DNA from: Bifidobacterium catenulatum subsp. kashiwanohense JCM 15439 = DSM 21854
Lineage (GTDB): Bacteria > Actinomycetota > Actinomycetes > Actinomycetales > Bifidobacteriaceae
NCBI RefSeq assembly: GCF_001042615.1
Contig: NZ_AP012327.1
Coordinates: 1,178,001 to 1,242,000, forward strand
Length of the DNA stretch: 64,000 bases
Direction: 5' to 3'
The translations under genes were made by a program, and so were the position numbers. Position 1 is the first letter of the stretch; every line of letters starts with the position of its first letter. Below the pieces are notes generated by a model, which saw only the letters and a program-made list of their open reading frames with translations, was not told the origin of the DNA and did no database searches. Of the stretch, positions 57,360-64,000 are shown in pieces.

Positions 57360-58244
57360 ATGAATTTCTTCCAAGCGATTTTCCTTGGGCTGGTGCAGGC
57401 ACTGACCGAGTACCTGCCGGTTTCTTCCAGTGCCCATATCCGCATCATCGGCGATTTGATGCTGGGATCTGACCCGGGCGCCGCGTTTACCGCCATTATT
57501 CAGATTGGCACCGAGCTTGCCGTGATTTTGTATTTCCGTCACGACATCATCCGTATTCTCGGTGCTTGGTTTGGCTCCCTGTTCGGCAAGGAGGGTAAGG
57601 ACTTCAAAAGCCGCATGGGCGCGCACAATCCGGATACCCAGATGGGCTGGTTCATTATCCTCGGCACCATGCCGATTCTGATTGCGGGCCTGCTATTCAA
57701 GCATGCCATCGAAGGATCGCTGCGCAATCTGTGGATCACCGTCACCGTGCTTGTGCTATTCGGCGTGTTGCTGTGGGTGGTCGATGCTCGTTCCAAGCAG
57801 GTCAAGACCATGAAGGAAATGACCTGGAAAGACGCGTTGATCTTCGGCATCGGCCAGATGCTCGCCCTGATTCCAGGCGTTTCTCGTTCCGGCGGCACCA
57901 TCACCTTCGGCCGCGCTATGGGGTACACCCGTGAGGCAGCCGTCCGCGTGAGCTTCCTTATGGCCATTCCCGCCGTGTTCGGCGCAGGCATTCTGGAAGC
58001 CGTATCGGCCGTTAAGGATGTTGCGGCAGGGGATGCCGGCATGTTCCCGGGCTGGGGTCCGACCATCGCCGCAGCCATCGTGGCGTTCGTAGTCGGCTAC
58101 GTGGTGATCATCGGCTTCCTGAAGTTCGTATCCACATTCTCATACAAGGCGTTCGCCATCTACCGCATCGGCTTGGCTGTCGTCGTGGCACTGCTACTGA
58201 TCACAGGCGTGCTCTCTCCGCTGGAGGCCGTGGCTGCAGCGTGA
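57360..58244 (+). CDS. uppP: Undecaprenyl-diphosphatase
   Basis: Dephosphorylates undecaprenyl diphosphate for cell-wall recycling. 294 residues, multi-pass: LGLVQALTEYLPVSSSAHIRI holds the conserved ExxP...SSSxH motif; GQMLALIPGVSRSGGTITFGR holds the PGxSRSG motif. Later helices at about 190-290. Start ATG. Complete. Confidence 0.95.
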   Translation: MNFFQAIFLGLVQALTEYLPVSSSAHIRIIGDLMLGSDPGAAFTAIIQIGTELAVILYFRHDIIRILGAWFGSLFGKEGKDFKSRMGAHNPDTQMGWFIILGTMPILIAGLLFKHAIEGSLRNLWITVTVLVLFGVLLWVVDARSKQVKTMKEMTWKDALIFGIGQMLALIPGVSRSGGTITFGRAMGYTREAAVRVSFLMAIPAVFGAGILEAVSAVKDVAAGDAGMFPGWGPTIAAAIVAFVVGYVVIIGFLKFVSTFSYKAFAIYRIGLAVVVALLLITGVLSPLEAVAAA

Positions 58245-58274
58245 ACCTAGTCCGATAAGCGAACAACAAACAAC

Positions 58275-58318
58275 AAGTTGGGCCGATCATCACAGGATGG
58301 TCGGCCCAACTTGTATAT
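58275..58318 (+). terminator. Terminator after uppP
   Basis: AAGTTGGGCCGATCATC (58275-58291) and GATGGTCGGCCCAACTT (58296-58312) with four-base loop; a short TGTATATTG follows. Confidence 0.85.
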
Positions 58319-58343
58319 TGACAGCCTATCGTCAGCTGCAACG

Positions 58344-59168
58344 TCAATTGCCACGCAAGAACGATTCGGCCTCGTGAATCAATTCCTCACATGCCGGCAT
58401 GCCATTCGACGCGATACGTTGCGCCTGAGCGTTCAAATCGTAATCCCGCTCCAAACAGGCAAGATAATCGCCAGCGTGCGTCTGCTCGACAATCTCATCA
58501 GCATTCTTGCGCCATTCTGCGGCCTTCCTATTCAAATCACCCTCGATAATCGGATGCTCCAACAGAAGCGACAATGCGCGAACCAACTCAAGCGTACCCT
58601 GCAAACATTCCGTATTGGCGCAATAATGAGGCACGGAAACCCATATGGAAGTGGTCCGAAATCCCGCATCCGACGCAAAAGCGTCAAGAATGTTAGGGAT
58701 ACCCACAGGACCGTTATATTCCTTGTCAGGCTCGCTTTCGCAGCCATTCTTGGAAATATCAAGCGGCAAAGGCCTCGTATGAGGGCAGTCGTCGAACATG
58801 GATCCTAACGTGACGATATCGCTCACATCGTAGTCCTCTGCGATACGCAATGTTTGCCTGCAGTATTCCTCCCAACGATAATTCGGTTCGGGGGCAATCT
58901 GCGCGAGAAAATGCATCGTAGGGGAGACATCAATGTCATAAAACGTGGTCTGCGGCCAAATGATTCGCTTACGTCCCTGTACCGAGCAGATCATCGGACG
59001 GGCCACCTGATAATCATAAAAACCCTCGTTGTCGATATGACGCACCTCCTGTGAATCATATCGCGATACAAGATGCCGTATGACATTCGTCGCGGCCTGG
59101 CAGGCATCATTCCAACCCTCGAATGCGGCGATCAATATCGTCGTTCGTCTTGTCATCTCCTCACACAT
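58344..59168 (-). CDS. PAC2-family protein
   Basis: 274 residues; AAFEGWNDACQAATNVIRHL at the start and EVRHIDNEGFYDYQVARP after it match PAC2-type proteins, as do GSMFDDCPHTRPLPL and VGIPNILDAFASDAGF. The family includes proteasome-assembly chaperones, and in actinobacteria its function is unknown. Start ATG; GAGGAG lies too close to an internal ATG to decide. It is on the minus strand, convergent with uppP. Confidence 0.8.
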   Translation of the reverse strand: MCEEMTRRTTILIAAFEGWNDACQAATNVIRHLVSRYDSQEVRHIDNEGFYDYQVARPMICSVQGRKRIIWPQTTFYDIDVSPTMHFLAQIAPEPNYRWEEYCRQTLRIAEDYDVSDIVTLGSMFDDCPHTRPLPLDISKNGCESEPDKEYNGPVGIPNILDAFASDAGFRTTSIWVSVPHYCANTECLQGTLELVRALSLLLEHPIIEGDLNRKAAEWRKNADEIVEQTHAGDYLACLERDYDLNAQAQRIASNGMPACEELIHEAESFLRGN

Positions 59169-59399
59169 GTTTCAAATGTATAACGAAACCGAAGAGGCTG
59201 CGACACGCTTTTGCCGTCGGTGAATGACGAGCATTTGCGATATCACTGCAGACAGTCAACGAAACAGTTAGCGATCTATTTTCCACAGCGTCTTCAACCG
59301 TTTCTCATTTTGTCCGATAATGTACGCTGTGCGACAGTGATTCGACCTGGCTTCAAGAATGGCTTTATTTCAACGGTTTGAAGTCATGCTAATCAGCGG
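59169..59399. other. Intergenic region with 13-base repeat
   Basis: No gene seen. It holds CCGATAATGTACG at 59314-59326, which recurs at 61917-61929 (see repeat entry). Confidence 0.4.
59314..59326 (+). repeat. 13-base direct repeat, left copy
   Basis: CCGATAATGTACG, identical to the copy at 61917-61929. The copies flank a 2.6-kb segment that contains a truncated integrase; they may be attachment-site remnants. Confidence 0.4.
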
Positions 59400-59990
59400 T
59401 CTGGACCGAAGCCTGCTAAAGGTAGCCAAACCCGTATATGACAATTGGCTATGGAGATGAAGTGACCCATGGCCTCGGTTTGCATTGCCCTTGCCGTGGG
59501 TCGGTTTCATCATACCCGGCGTCCATCTGCGGACGAGCCCCGACGCGGCGCGGTAGGCCACCGCGCCGCGCTCCGACCTCCAGAAGCCCTGCCATTCCGG
59601 CGTCTCGCGGCTCCTGTCGAAGTCGAAGCAGCTATCCCTCAGAAGGGCCATGAGATCGGGTTCGACGGGTTCGCCGGTCACAGGGTCGTTGACGACCAGA
59701 CTCAGGTCGGCGGCGTTGCGCCTCACGGCGGAGATTCGCCATGACTTCGGCAGACAGCCGGGCTCGAACGTCACGAGACGGTCGCCCGGCACCACGCGCC
59801 AAGTGTCCGTCAGGCCGTTGCGCGAGCCGCAATCGAAGCGGGCGCATACAGAACGGAGCGCTTCGTCGCCTTGGCGATGGTGCAGTGGCCGGGGCCCTCG
59901 ATCTACCCGACGATGTCCCGCGCGGAGACGCTGAAGTCAGAGGAACCGGGAGAATTGAAGGGTGCGGAGAAGAAATAGGTTCGACCGAGC
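59400..59990 (-). pseudogene. Degraded reading frame, unidentified
   Basis: On the minus strand coding-like peptides appear in different frames. One reads VPGDRLVTFEPGCLPKSWRI, NAADLSLVVNDPVTGEPVEP and DFDRSRETPEWQGFWRSER; upstream another frame reads IEGPGHCTIAKATKRSVL and SGSSDFSVSARDIVG with a stop between. I take this as one gene broken by frameshifts and stops. No family known to me; it has a phage or plasmid-like appearance only in context. Confidence 0.45.
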
Positions 59991-60126
59991 CGTTTCTTCC
60001 TCCGGGATGCAAGCGCGAACAACGGTTTGTTGTACCCGCGCTTGGCGAACGGGCCATGCCCTTAGAATGGAATCAGCAAGCGCACAGCGAGGCGCTCGAA
60101 TCGTTTTCCGATGTCGGGAGGTAGTC

Positions 60127-60612
60127 ATGTCGATCGGTCAGGTTATCAAAGTCGTGCGCGAGGAGCGAGGTCTTACGCAGTCGCAGTTCGCGCACGAGCT
60201 GTTCGTCACTCAACAGGCGCTTTCCCGCTGGGAGAAGGGAACGGCAGATCCGAGCATCGACATGATTCGGCTTATCAGCACCCGTTTTGAGGTGCCGATG
60301 GCGAGGCTTATGGAGATGCCGGACAACGGTTTTTGCCAAAGTTGCGCCATGCCGTTCTATCGCCCGGAAGACCATGGCACCGAACCGGATGGAACGCGAA
60401 GCGGAGATTATTGCAACTACTGCTATGGCGACGGCGTTTTTCTTCAGGACTATGCCAATAGCGATGAATTGGTCGCCGCGTGTGCGCCGATGATGGCGGA
60501 ATCCTGCCATATCAGCGTCGAACAGGCCGAGGATTGCATGTCGGCGCTGCTGCCAAACCTCAAGCGGTGGCGGCGTCGGGACGAGATCGATGCGGTGGCG
60601 GAAGGGGAATGA
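60127..60612 (+). CDS. XRE-family regulator with zinc ribbon
   Basis: 161 residues from the ATG at 60127, after GGGAGG. Helix-turn-helix QVIKVVREERGLTQSQFAHELFVTQQALSRWEKG at residues 5-60; then a zinc-ribbon-like GFCQSCAMPFYRPEDHG and DYCNYCYGDGVFL near 95-130. This combination, with the zinc ribbon facing a DNA-binding domain, is a known small-regulator layout. It precedes the GyrI-like gene by three bases. Confidence 0.8.
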   Translation: MSIGQVIKVVREERGLTQSQFAHELFVTQQALSRWEKGTADPSIDMIRLISTRFEVPMARLMEMPDNGFCQSCAMPFYRPEDHGTEPDGTRSGDYCNYCYGDGVFLQDYANSDELVAACAPMMAESCHISVEQAEDCMSALLPNLKRWRRRDEIDAVAEGE

Positions 60613-60615
60613 GCG

Positions 60616-61266
60616 ATGGCGTTCGATTATAAGAAGGAGTATAAGGACCTGTATCAGCCGAAGACCATGCCGGCCATCGTCATGGTACCGGCGATGCGGT
60701 TCGTCGCGGTGGACGGTGTGGGCGACCCGAACGAAGAAGGCGGCGATTACGCCAAGGCGATGCAACTGCTTTACGGCATTTCGTTCACCGTCAAAATGAG
60801 CAAGAAGTCAAAGAACCCGGCCGAGCATATCGACGGGTACTTCGACTACACCGTGCCTCCGCTGGAGGGCTTATGGAGCATGGGAGAGGGTGTGCCCGGC
60901 GTCGATTACGCGCACAAAGCCGACTTCCATTGGACTTCGATGATTCGTCTGCCGGAATTCGTGACCGATAAGGTCTTTGCGTTGGCCAAGGCATCGTTTG
61001 CCGCCAAACACCCGGAATCCGACGTCGATCGCGCATATCTCTTCGATTTCGATGAAGGCGTGGTCGCGCAGGTCATGCACAAGGGCCCGTACGACGACGA
61101 GCCCGCAACCGTGGCGATTCTGGATGACTACGCGCGCTCGCAAGGCTACGAGCTCGACCTCTCCGACGCCCGCCGACATCACGAAATCTACATATCCGAT
61201 CCGCGCCGAGCAAAACCGGAAAACCTCAAAACCGTCATCCGTCATCCGGTAGTGAAGGTGGGTTGA
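60616..61266 (+). CDS. GyrI-like small-molecule-binding protein
   Basis: 216 residues: MAFDYKKEYKDLYQPKTMPAI, VPAMRFVAVDGVGDPNEEGGDYAKAM, IRLPEFVTDKVFALA and KGPYDDEPATVAILDDYARSQGYELD match the GyrI-like/SOUL fold of the AraC-effector-binding family. Such proteins bind small hydrophobic ligands. Its 3' end slightly overlaps the truncated integrase frame on the other strand. Confidence 0.82.
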   Translation: MAFDYKKEYKDLYQPKTMPAIVMVPAMRFVAVDGVGDPNEEGGDYAKAMQLLYGISFTVKMSKKSKNPAEHIDGYFDYTVPPLEGLWSMGEGVPGVDYAHKADFHWTSMIRLPEFVTDKVFALAKASFAAKHPESDVDRAYLFDFDEGVVAQVMHKGPYDDEPATVAILDDYARSQGYELDLSDARRHHEIYISDPRRAKPENLKTVIRHPVVKVG

Positions 61267-61267
61267 C

Positions 61268-61783
61268 TTTCAGCGAACTGCTCGAAGCGCTCACCGGGCG
61301 GACCATCTTGGCCGGGTTCCTCCGTATGAGGTTTTCGTCACGCGCGGCCTCAAGCGCGTTCTTCAGGACGGACCAAGTGATTGTGGCCGTCTTCGGGCTG
61401 TAGCACTTCAGGCCGTCCTGAATGTCGGCCATATCCTTATGGCCCAGCGAGTTGATGCGCCTCGCGCCGGCCATCTTGTTCAGCCGCACGATGGCGTTCT
61501 CGTAGCTTCGCCTGCTGTTCGGACGCAGGTTGGCCTCGGCCCGCTCGTGGTACCAAGTCTCCAGCCAGTCCATGAGGCGCGGCGACGGCGAGTTCGGCGT
61601 GAAGCCCTTGCGCACGTATGCGTCCAGCTTCATCCTGAGCCTCGCGTTCGCCACCGCCTTGGTCTTGCCTTGGGCCGTGAGCCGCCGCCTGCGCCCGGTG
61701 GCCCTGTCGGGCTCTATGTCTATTGCGGCGTGCCAGATTCCATCGGCGCTTCTGTATGTCGAGCCGCCGCCACCCATTGCCAT
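61268..61783 (-). pseudogene. Tyrosine integrase, N-terminal part only
   Basis: From the ATG complementary to 61781-61783 with GGGAGA upstream. Starts STYRSADGIWHAAIDIEP; then VRKGFTPNSPSPRLMDWLE, ETWYHERAEANLRPNSRRSYENAI matches the SAM-like DNA-binding domain of phage integrases, and LGHKDMADIQDGLKCYSP follows. The catalytic domain (Arg, His, Tyr) is missing; the frame stops being similar at about 61268. A remnant of an integrated element. Confidence 0.7.
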
Positions 61784-61916
61784 CGTTGGTCTCCCGTCGT
61801 GTGAAATGCGTAGCCAAATGCGTAGCCACAACGGGCCACCCAGAGGCATCCACAGTTACCTGTGCGAAATGAAGACCGTTGAAATTAAGCCGTTTTTAAG
61901 ATTCCCGAATAGTTAG

Positions 61917-61982
61917 CCGATAATGTACGTTATGTCAGAAAAGTGTGACAACCCTCGGCTGACACTCTTTTCTGTACATAAC
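61917..61982. repeat. 13-base direct repeat (right copy) and long imperfect hairpin
   Basis: CCGATAATGTACG (61917-61929) repeats the left copy. It runs into GTTATGT..CAGAAAAG (61929-61944), which pairs with the 3' half ..CTTTTCTG..ACATAAC (to 61982) with two single-base bulges. Between are CCCTCGGC bases. Possible recombination or regulatory site. Confidence 0.4.
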
Positions 61983-62082
61983 ATCGTTGGATTCTGTCAG
62001 CATGTCCCCTTTCAGGACTTTGCTCGATATAATCCAACGGTATGGCGGGTGGCATTTTCGCCACGCTGGACGTCTTTTACGG

Positions 62083-62451
62083 TCAGCCTTTGATGGCTCG
62101 TCTGAGTTTTCTTTCCATTTCGTTTTTCATGCCATTTCTGGCCTGCAGATACATAAACACCAGCTCCGCTGCGATCAGCAAAATCATCAGCGCGGCTGAC
62201 GGCCATCCTACTTGCTCATAGAAATGCTGGAATTTTGCGGAAAAGCCAGATTTGAACATCGCATATACCGGGTATGGCAAGGCGCCAATAACCAATGAGG
62301 TGAAGTGCAAACCGACAATCGACCAACGTACTGGATATACGTCTCGCCTGGTTTTTGAGAAGATATTTCCACGAATCGCGGTAATCGAACAAATGTTCAC
62401 CGCAATGACTGCTGCAACAATCCACAGCAATGCCGGCAGGATATCAAGCAT
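62083..62451 (-). CDS. Small membrane protein, 122 aa
   Basis: Four hydrophobic segments (residues 5-22, 45-65, 85-100 and others), with LLWIVAAVIAVNICSI at the start and GLHFTSLVIGALPYPVYAMF. The C-terminus is basic (KNEMERKLRRAIKG). No family known to me. Starts ATG after GGGAG. Confidence 0.6.
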   Translation of the reverse strand: MLDILPALLWIVAAVIAVNICSITAIRGNIFSKTRRDVYPVRWSIVGLHFTSLVIGALPYPVYAMFKSGFSAKFQHFYEQVGWPSAALMILLIAAELVFMYLQARNGMKNEMERKLRRAIKG

Positions 62452-62560
62452 GCGACACTCCCCTGTTGTAATCTGTCTCTACATATCTACCGTGTATCGA
62501 TGACCATGTATAACCCAATTTAGCCTGTTCGACCTATGCGGTATGCGCCAAACCTGTATA

Positions 62561-63184
62561 TTACAGTGAAACCGCGGTGCGCGCCTGCCGCTTCGCATCA
62601 AGCTTCTTTTTCATGCGCATCGCAGCGATGTCGTCAACAGGACGGGTCGAGTCCGCAGTGGAAGACATCGTGGATAAATCGACATACTCCTCGCGTTCAA
62701 GAGCATCCCTAATTTGCTTCCACAGGGATCCCATGGATACTCCGAACACCGCCCTACCGCTTTGCAACAGCGCCACCATTTGCTCGCTGTCCGTGCATTC
62801 GTGCACATGCTGTCCATCGCACATAATGGTAATGTTTTCCAGCTGCTCAGCAGTGCATTGCACTAGAAAACCGATGGCAGCCGTCACATTCTGCAGATTG
62901 ATGCCCGCATCAAGCAGTTTTTTTGACACGGCAAGAATCACCACATCCTTGAACGAATACAGTCTACGCGACCCAGACCCATGCGATGGAGTGATGGAAG
63001 GCTCCACAATCTGTCGGCGCGCCCAATAATCAAGCTGACGATAAGTGATGCCGGCCACTCTCGATGCCACTGAACCCTTATAGCCACGTGTCACCGGCTG
63101 CGCATCGCCTGCGGGAAACAACTCCCCCTGTACCGCAGTCGGCATATGCAGATGCAACCGCATTGTTGGCTCTGCCTCATTCAT
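62561..63184 (-). CDS. MerR-family transcriptional regulator
   Basis: 207 residues. Residues 38-95 match the MerR helix-turn-helix: SRVAGITYRQLDYWARRQIVEPSITPSHGSGSRRLYSFKDVVILAVSKKLLDAG. The C-terminal part is helical (NVTAAIGFLVQ, EQLENITIMCDGQ). Ligand unknown. In actinobacteria a MerR gene next to an FHA-domain gene (GarA) is a known pattern, seen here. Confidence 0.87.
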   Translation of the reverse strand: MNEAEPTMRLHLHMPTAVQGELFPAGDAQPVTRGYKGSVASRVAGITYRQLDYWARRQIVEPSITPSHGSGSRRLYSFKDVVILAVSKKLLDAGINLQNVTAAIGFLVQCTAEQLENITIMCDGQHVHECTDSEQMVALLQSGRAVFGVSMGSLWKQIRDALEREEYVDLSTMSSTADSTRPVDDIAAMRMKKKLDAKRQARTAVSL

Positions 63185-63210
63185 CGCATTCTCCTACGAC
63201 ATATAAACAA

Positions 63211-63243
63211 CGCCCATGAGCCTCCGTATGAAGCCCATGGGCG
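63211..63243 (-). terminator. Terminator of the FHA gene
   Basis: CGCCCATG (63211-63218) pairs with CATGGGCG (63236-63243). Read on the minus strand it is followed by TTGTTTATATG. Confidence 0.7.
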
Positions 63244-63281
63244 CGAAGCTGATGTACACAGTTTATCCCGCATCACACGGA

Positions 63282-63740
63282 TCAACTAGCAATGACGGCC
63301 TTATTATCGAAATAAACCAGACGGAACTTGCCAAGAATGATTTCATCGCCATTCTTAAGTTCCTGCTGATCAACACGCTGACGGTTCACATACGTGCCAT
63401 TCAAGCTTCCCGCATCAATGACGCAATACCTACCATTCAACCTGCGGAACACCGCGTGGGCACGGGAAACCGTGGAATCATCCAAAAGAATATCGGCGCT
63501 CGGATCACGGCCGACGGTAATCTCATCCTCATCGAGAAGATACCGCGACCCCGATACCGCTCCCCTAGTCGAGATCAGCAGCGCCGTGCCGTCGGCAAGA
63601 CGCATAATGGTTTCAAGGTCCTCCTTCGTCAGAGGACGGTCTCCGGTGGAAGTAACCGGTACAGTTATTGCAGGAAGGCCAATGATGGTCGTTTCACCTG
63701 CGCTTGGAATCGGATCAGTCATAGTCGCCATTCTAGTCAT
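63282..63740 (-). CDS. FHA-domain protein (GarA/OdhI-like)
   Basis: 152 residues. FHA domain at about 70-145: YLLDEDEITVGRDPSADILLDDSTVSRAHAVFRR with the conserved GRD, S and SRAH, then GSLNGTYVNRQRVDQQELKNGDEIILG. The N-terminus has AGETTIIGLPAITVP, where ETT resembles the phosphorylated site of GarA-like regulators. These proteins control central metabolism through Ser/Thr kinases. Starts ATG 63740 or the ATG at 63731. Confidence 0.85.
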   Translation of the reverse strand: MTRMATMTDPIPSAGETTIIGLPAITVPVTSTGDRPLTKEDLETIMRLADGTALLISTRGAVSGSRYLLDEDEITVGRDPSADILLDDSTVSRAHAVFRRLNGRYCVIDAGSLNGTYVNRQRVDQQELKNGDEIILGKFRLVYFDNKAVIAS

Positions 63741-63804
63741 TACCCTTGCAAATAGCCGGTATTGAGACCGGCATAGTCACGAATCATACACCGTAAAGCG
63801 GGCT

Positions 63805-63996
63805 TCACCCCTCAGTTTTGTCAATAATCGACACGAACTGGTCGTGCGGCAGCATGTCATCATAGCTGCGCCAACGGCGTTCCAGCTCACGATTTGCCTC
63901 GTCATGCTGCTGTTCACCAAGCTTGGCATAAGCCTTCAGCTCGTTCGGTCCCATGTCTTTGACCGGCTGATTGAGATTCAATGCTTTGTCACCCAC
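63805..63996 (-). CDS. Small hypothetical protein (5' end may lie outside)
   Basis: 63 codons from a GTG complementary to 63994-63996: starts GDKALNLNQPVKDMGPNELKAYAKLG and ends DQFVSIIDKTEG. Helical, highly charged, no recognised family. Because only four bases remain upstream, the frame may extend beyond the window. Confidence 0.5.
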   Translation of the reverse strand: MGDKALNLNQPVKDMGPNELKAYAKLGEQQHDEANRELERRWRSYDDMLPHDQFVSIIDKTEG

Positions 63997-64000
63997 AAAT

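Noticed and set aside
1..64000. CRISPR arrays or cas genes
   Set aside because: I looked for short direct repeats with regular spacers and for cas families and saw none.

Overview
The window looks like chromosomal DNA of a high-GC Gram-positive bacterium, almost certainly a Bifidobacterium. The backbone carries actinobacterial signatures (whiA with rapZ beside it, a WhiB-like protein, hrcA with dnaJ behind a CIRCE operator) and a transketolase-transaldolase pair as expected for the bifid shunt. Species cannot be told from the sequence alone.

Layout. 1-11.7 kb: transport and metabolism genes (cation efflux, MazG, ABC-F ATPase, AAA ATPase, nicotinamidase, a second ABC-F gene with a terminator-like leader, VanZ/RDD membrane protein, tRNA-Gly, cupin). 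Among them lie clear gene remains: a pepC relic and a DUF2798 fragment at 2.06-2.7 kb, and a membrane-protein tail at 9.3 kb. 12.3-19.3 kb: a four-gene Wadjet type I anti-plasmid system, jetA-jetB-jetC-jetD, in which jetD is cut by an in-frame TAG near the junction of its two domains. 19.4-33.0 kb: conserved backbone (uvrA, uvrC, aroE, rapZ, whiA, pgk, tpiA, secG, a HAD phosphatase and an HTH-aminotransferase fusion with repeated TTGAACT sites upstream).

33.2-49.8 kb: an accessory region with integrated-plasmid or ICE character. A tightly overlapping operon (two small proteins, an HTH replication-type protein, a WhiB-like protein, ParA, and a frameshifted CopG-like partner) is followed by a third ABC-F gene with its own leader ORF, a GNAT and a HAD gene, a long sortase-type surface adhesin broken by two stops and a frameshift, an HNH protein plus membrane protein cassette, conjugation-gene fragments, a nucleotidyltransferase and a tyrosine recombinase. 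Much of it is decaying.

50.1-59.2 kb: backbone again (tal and tkt on the minus strand, hrcA-dnaJ, fructosamine-kinase-like protein, uppP, PAC2 protein). 59.3-61.98 kb: a small patch that may be an eroded insertion: a degraded reading frame, an XRE regulator with zinc ribbon, a GyrI-like protein and the N-terminal half of a tyrosine integrase, flanked by a 13-bp direct repeat. 62.0-64.0 kb: a membrane protein, a MerR regulator, an FHA-domain protein and a small hypothetical gene.

The most useful points for follow-up are the interrupted Wadjet jetD, the two ABC-F leaders that look like separate kinds of attenuator (a terminator hairpin with T7; a 28-codon leader ORF overlapping the start codon plus a Shine-Dalgarno-masking hairpin), the iteron-like motif array inside the HTH replication-type gene, and the HNH/membrane-protein cassette.
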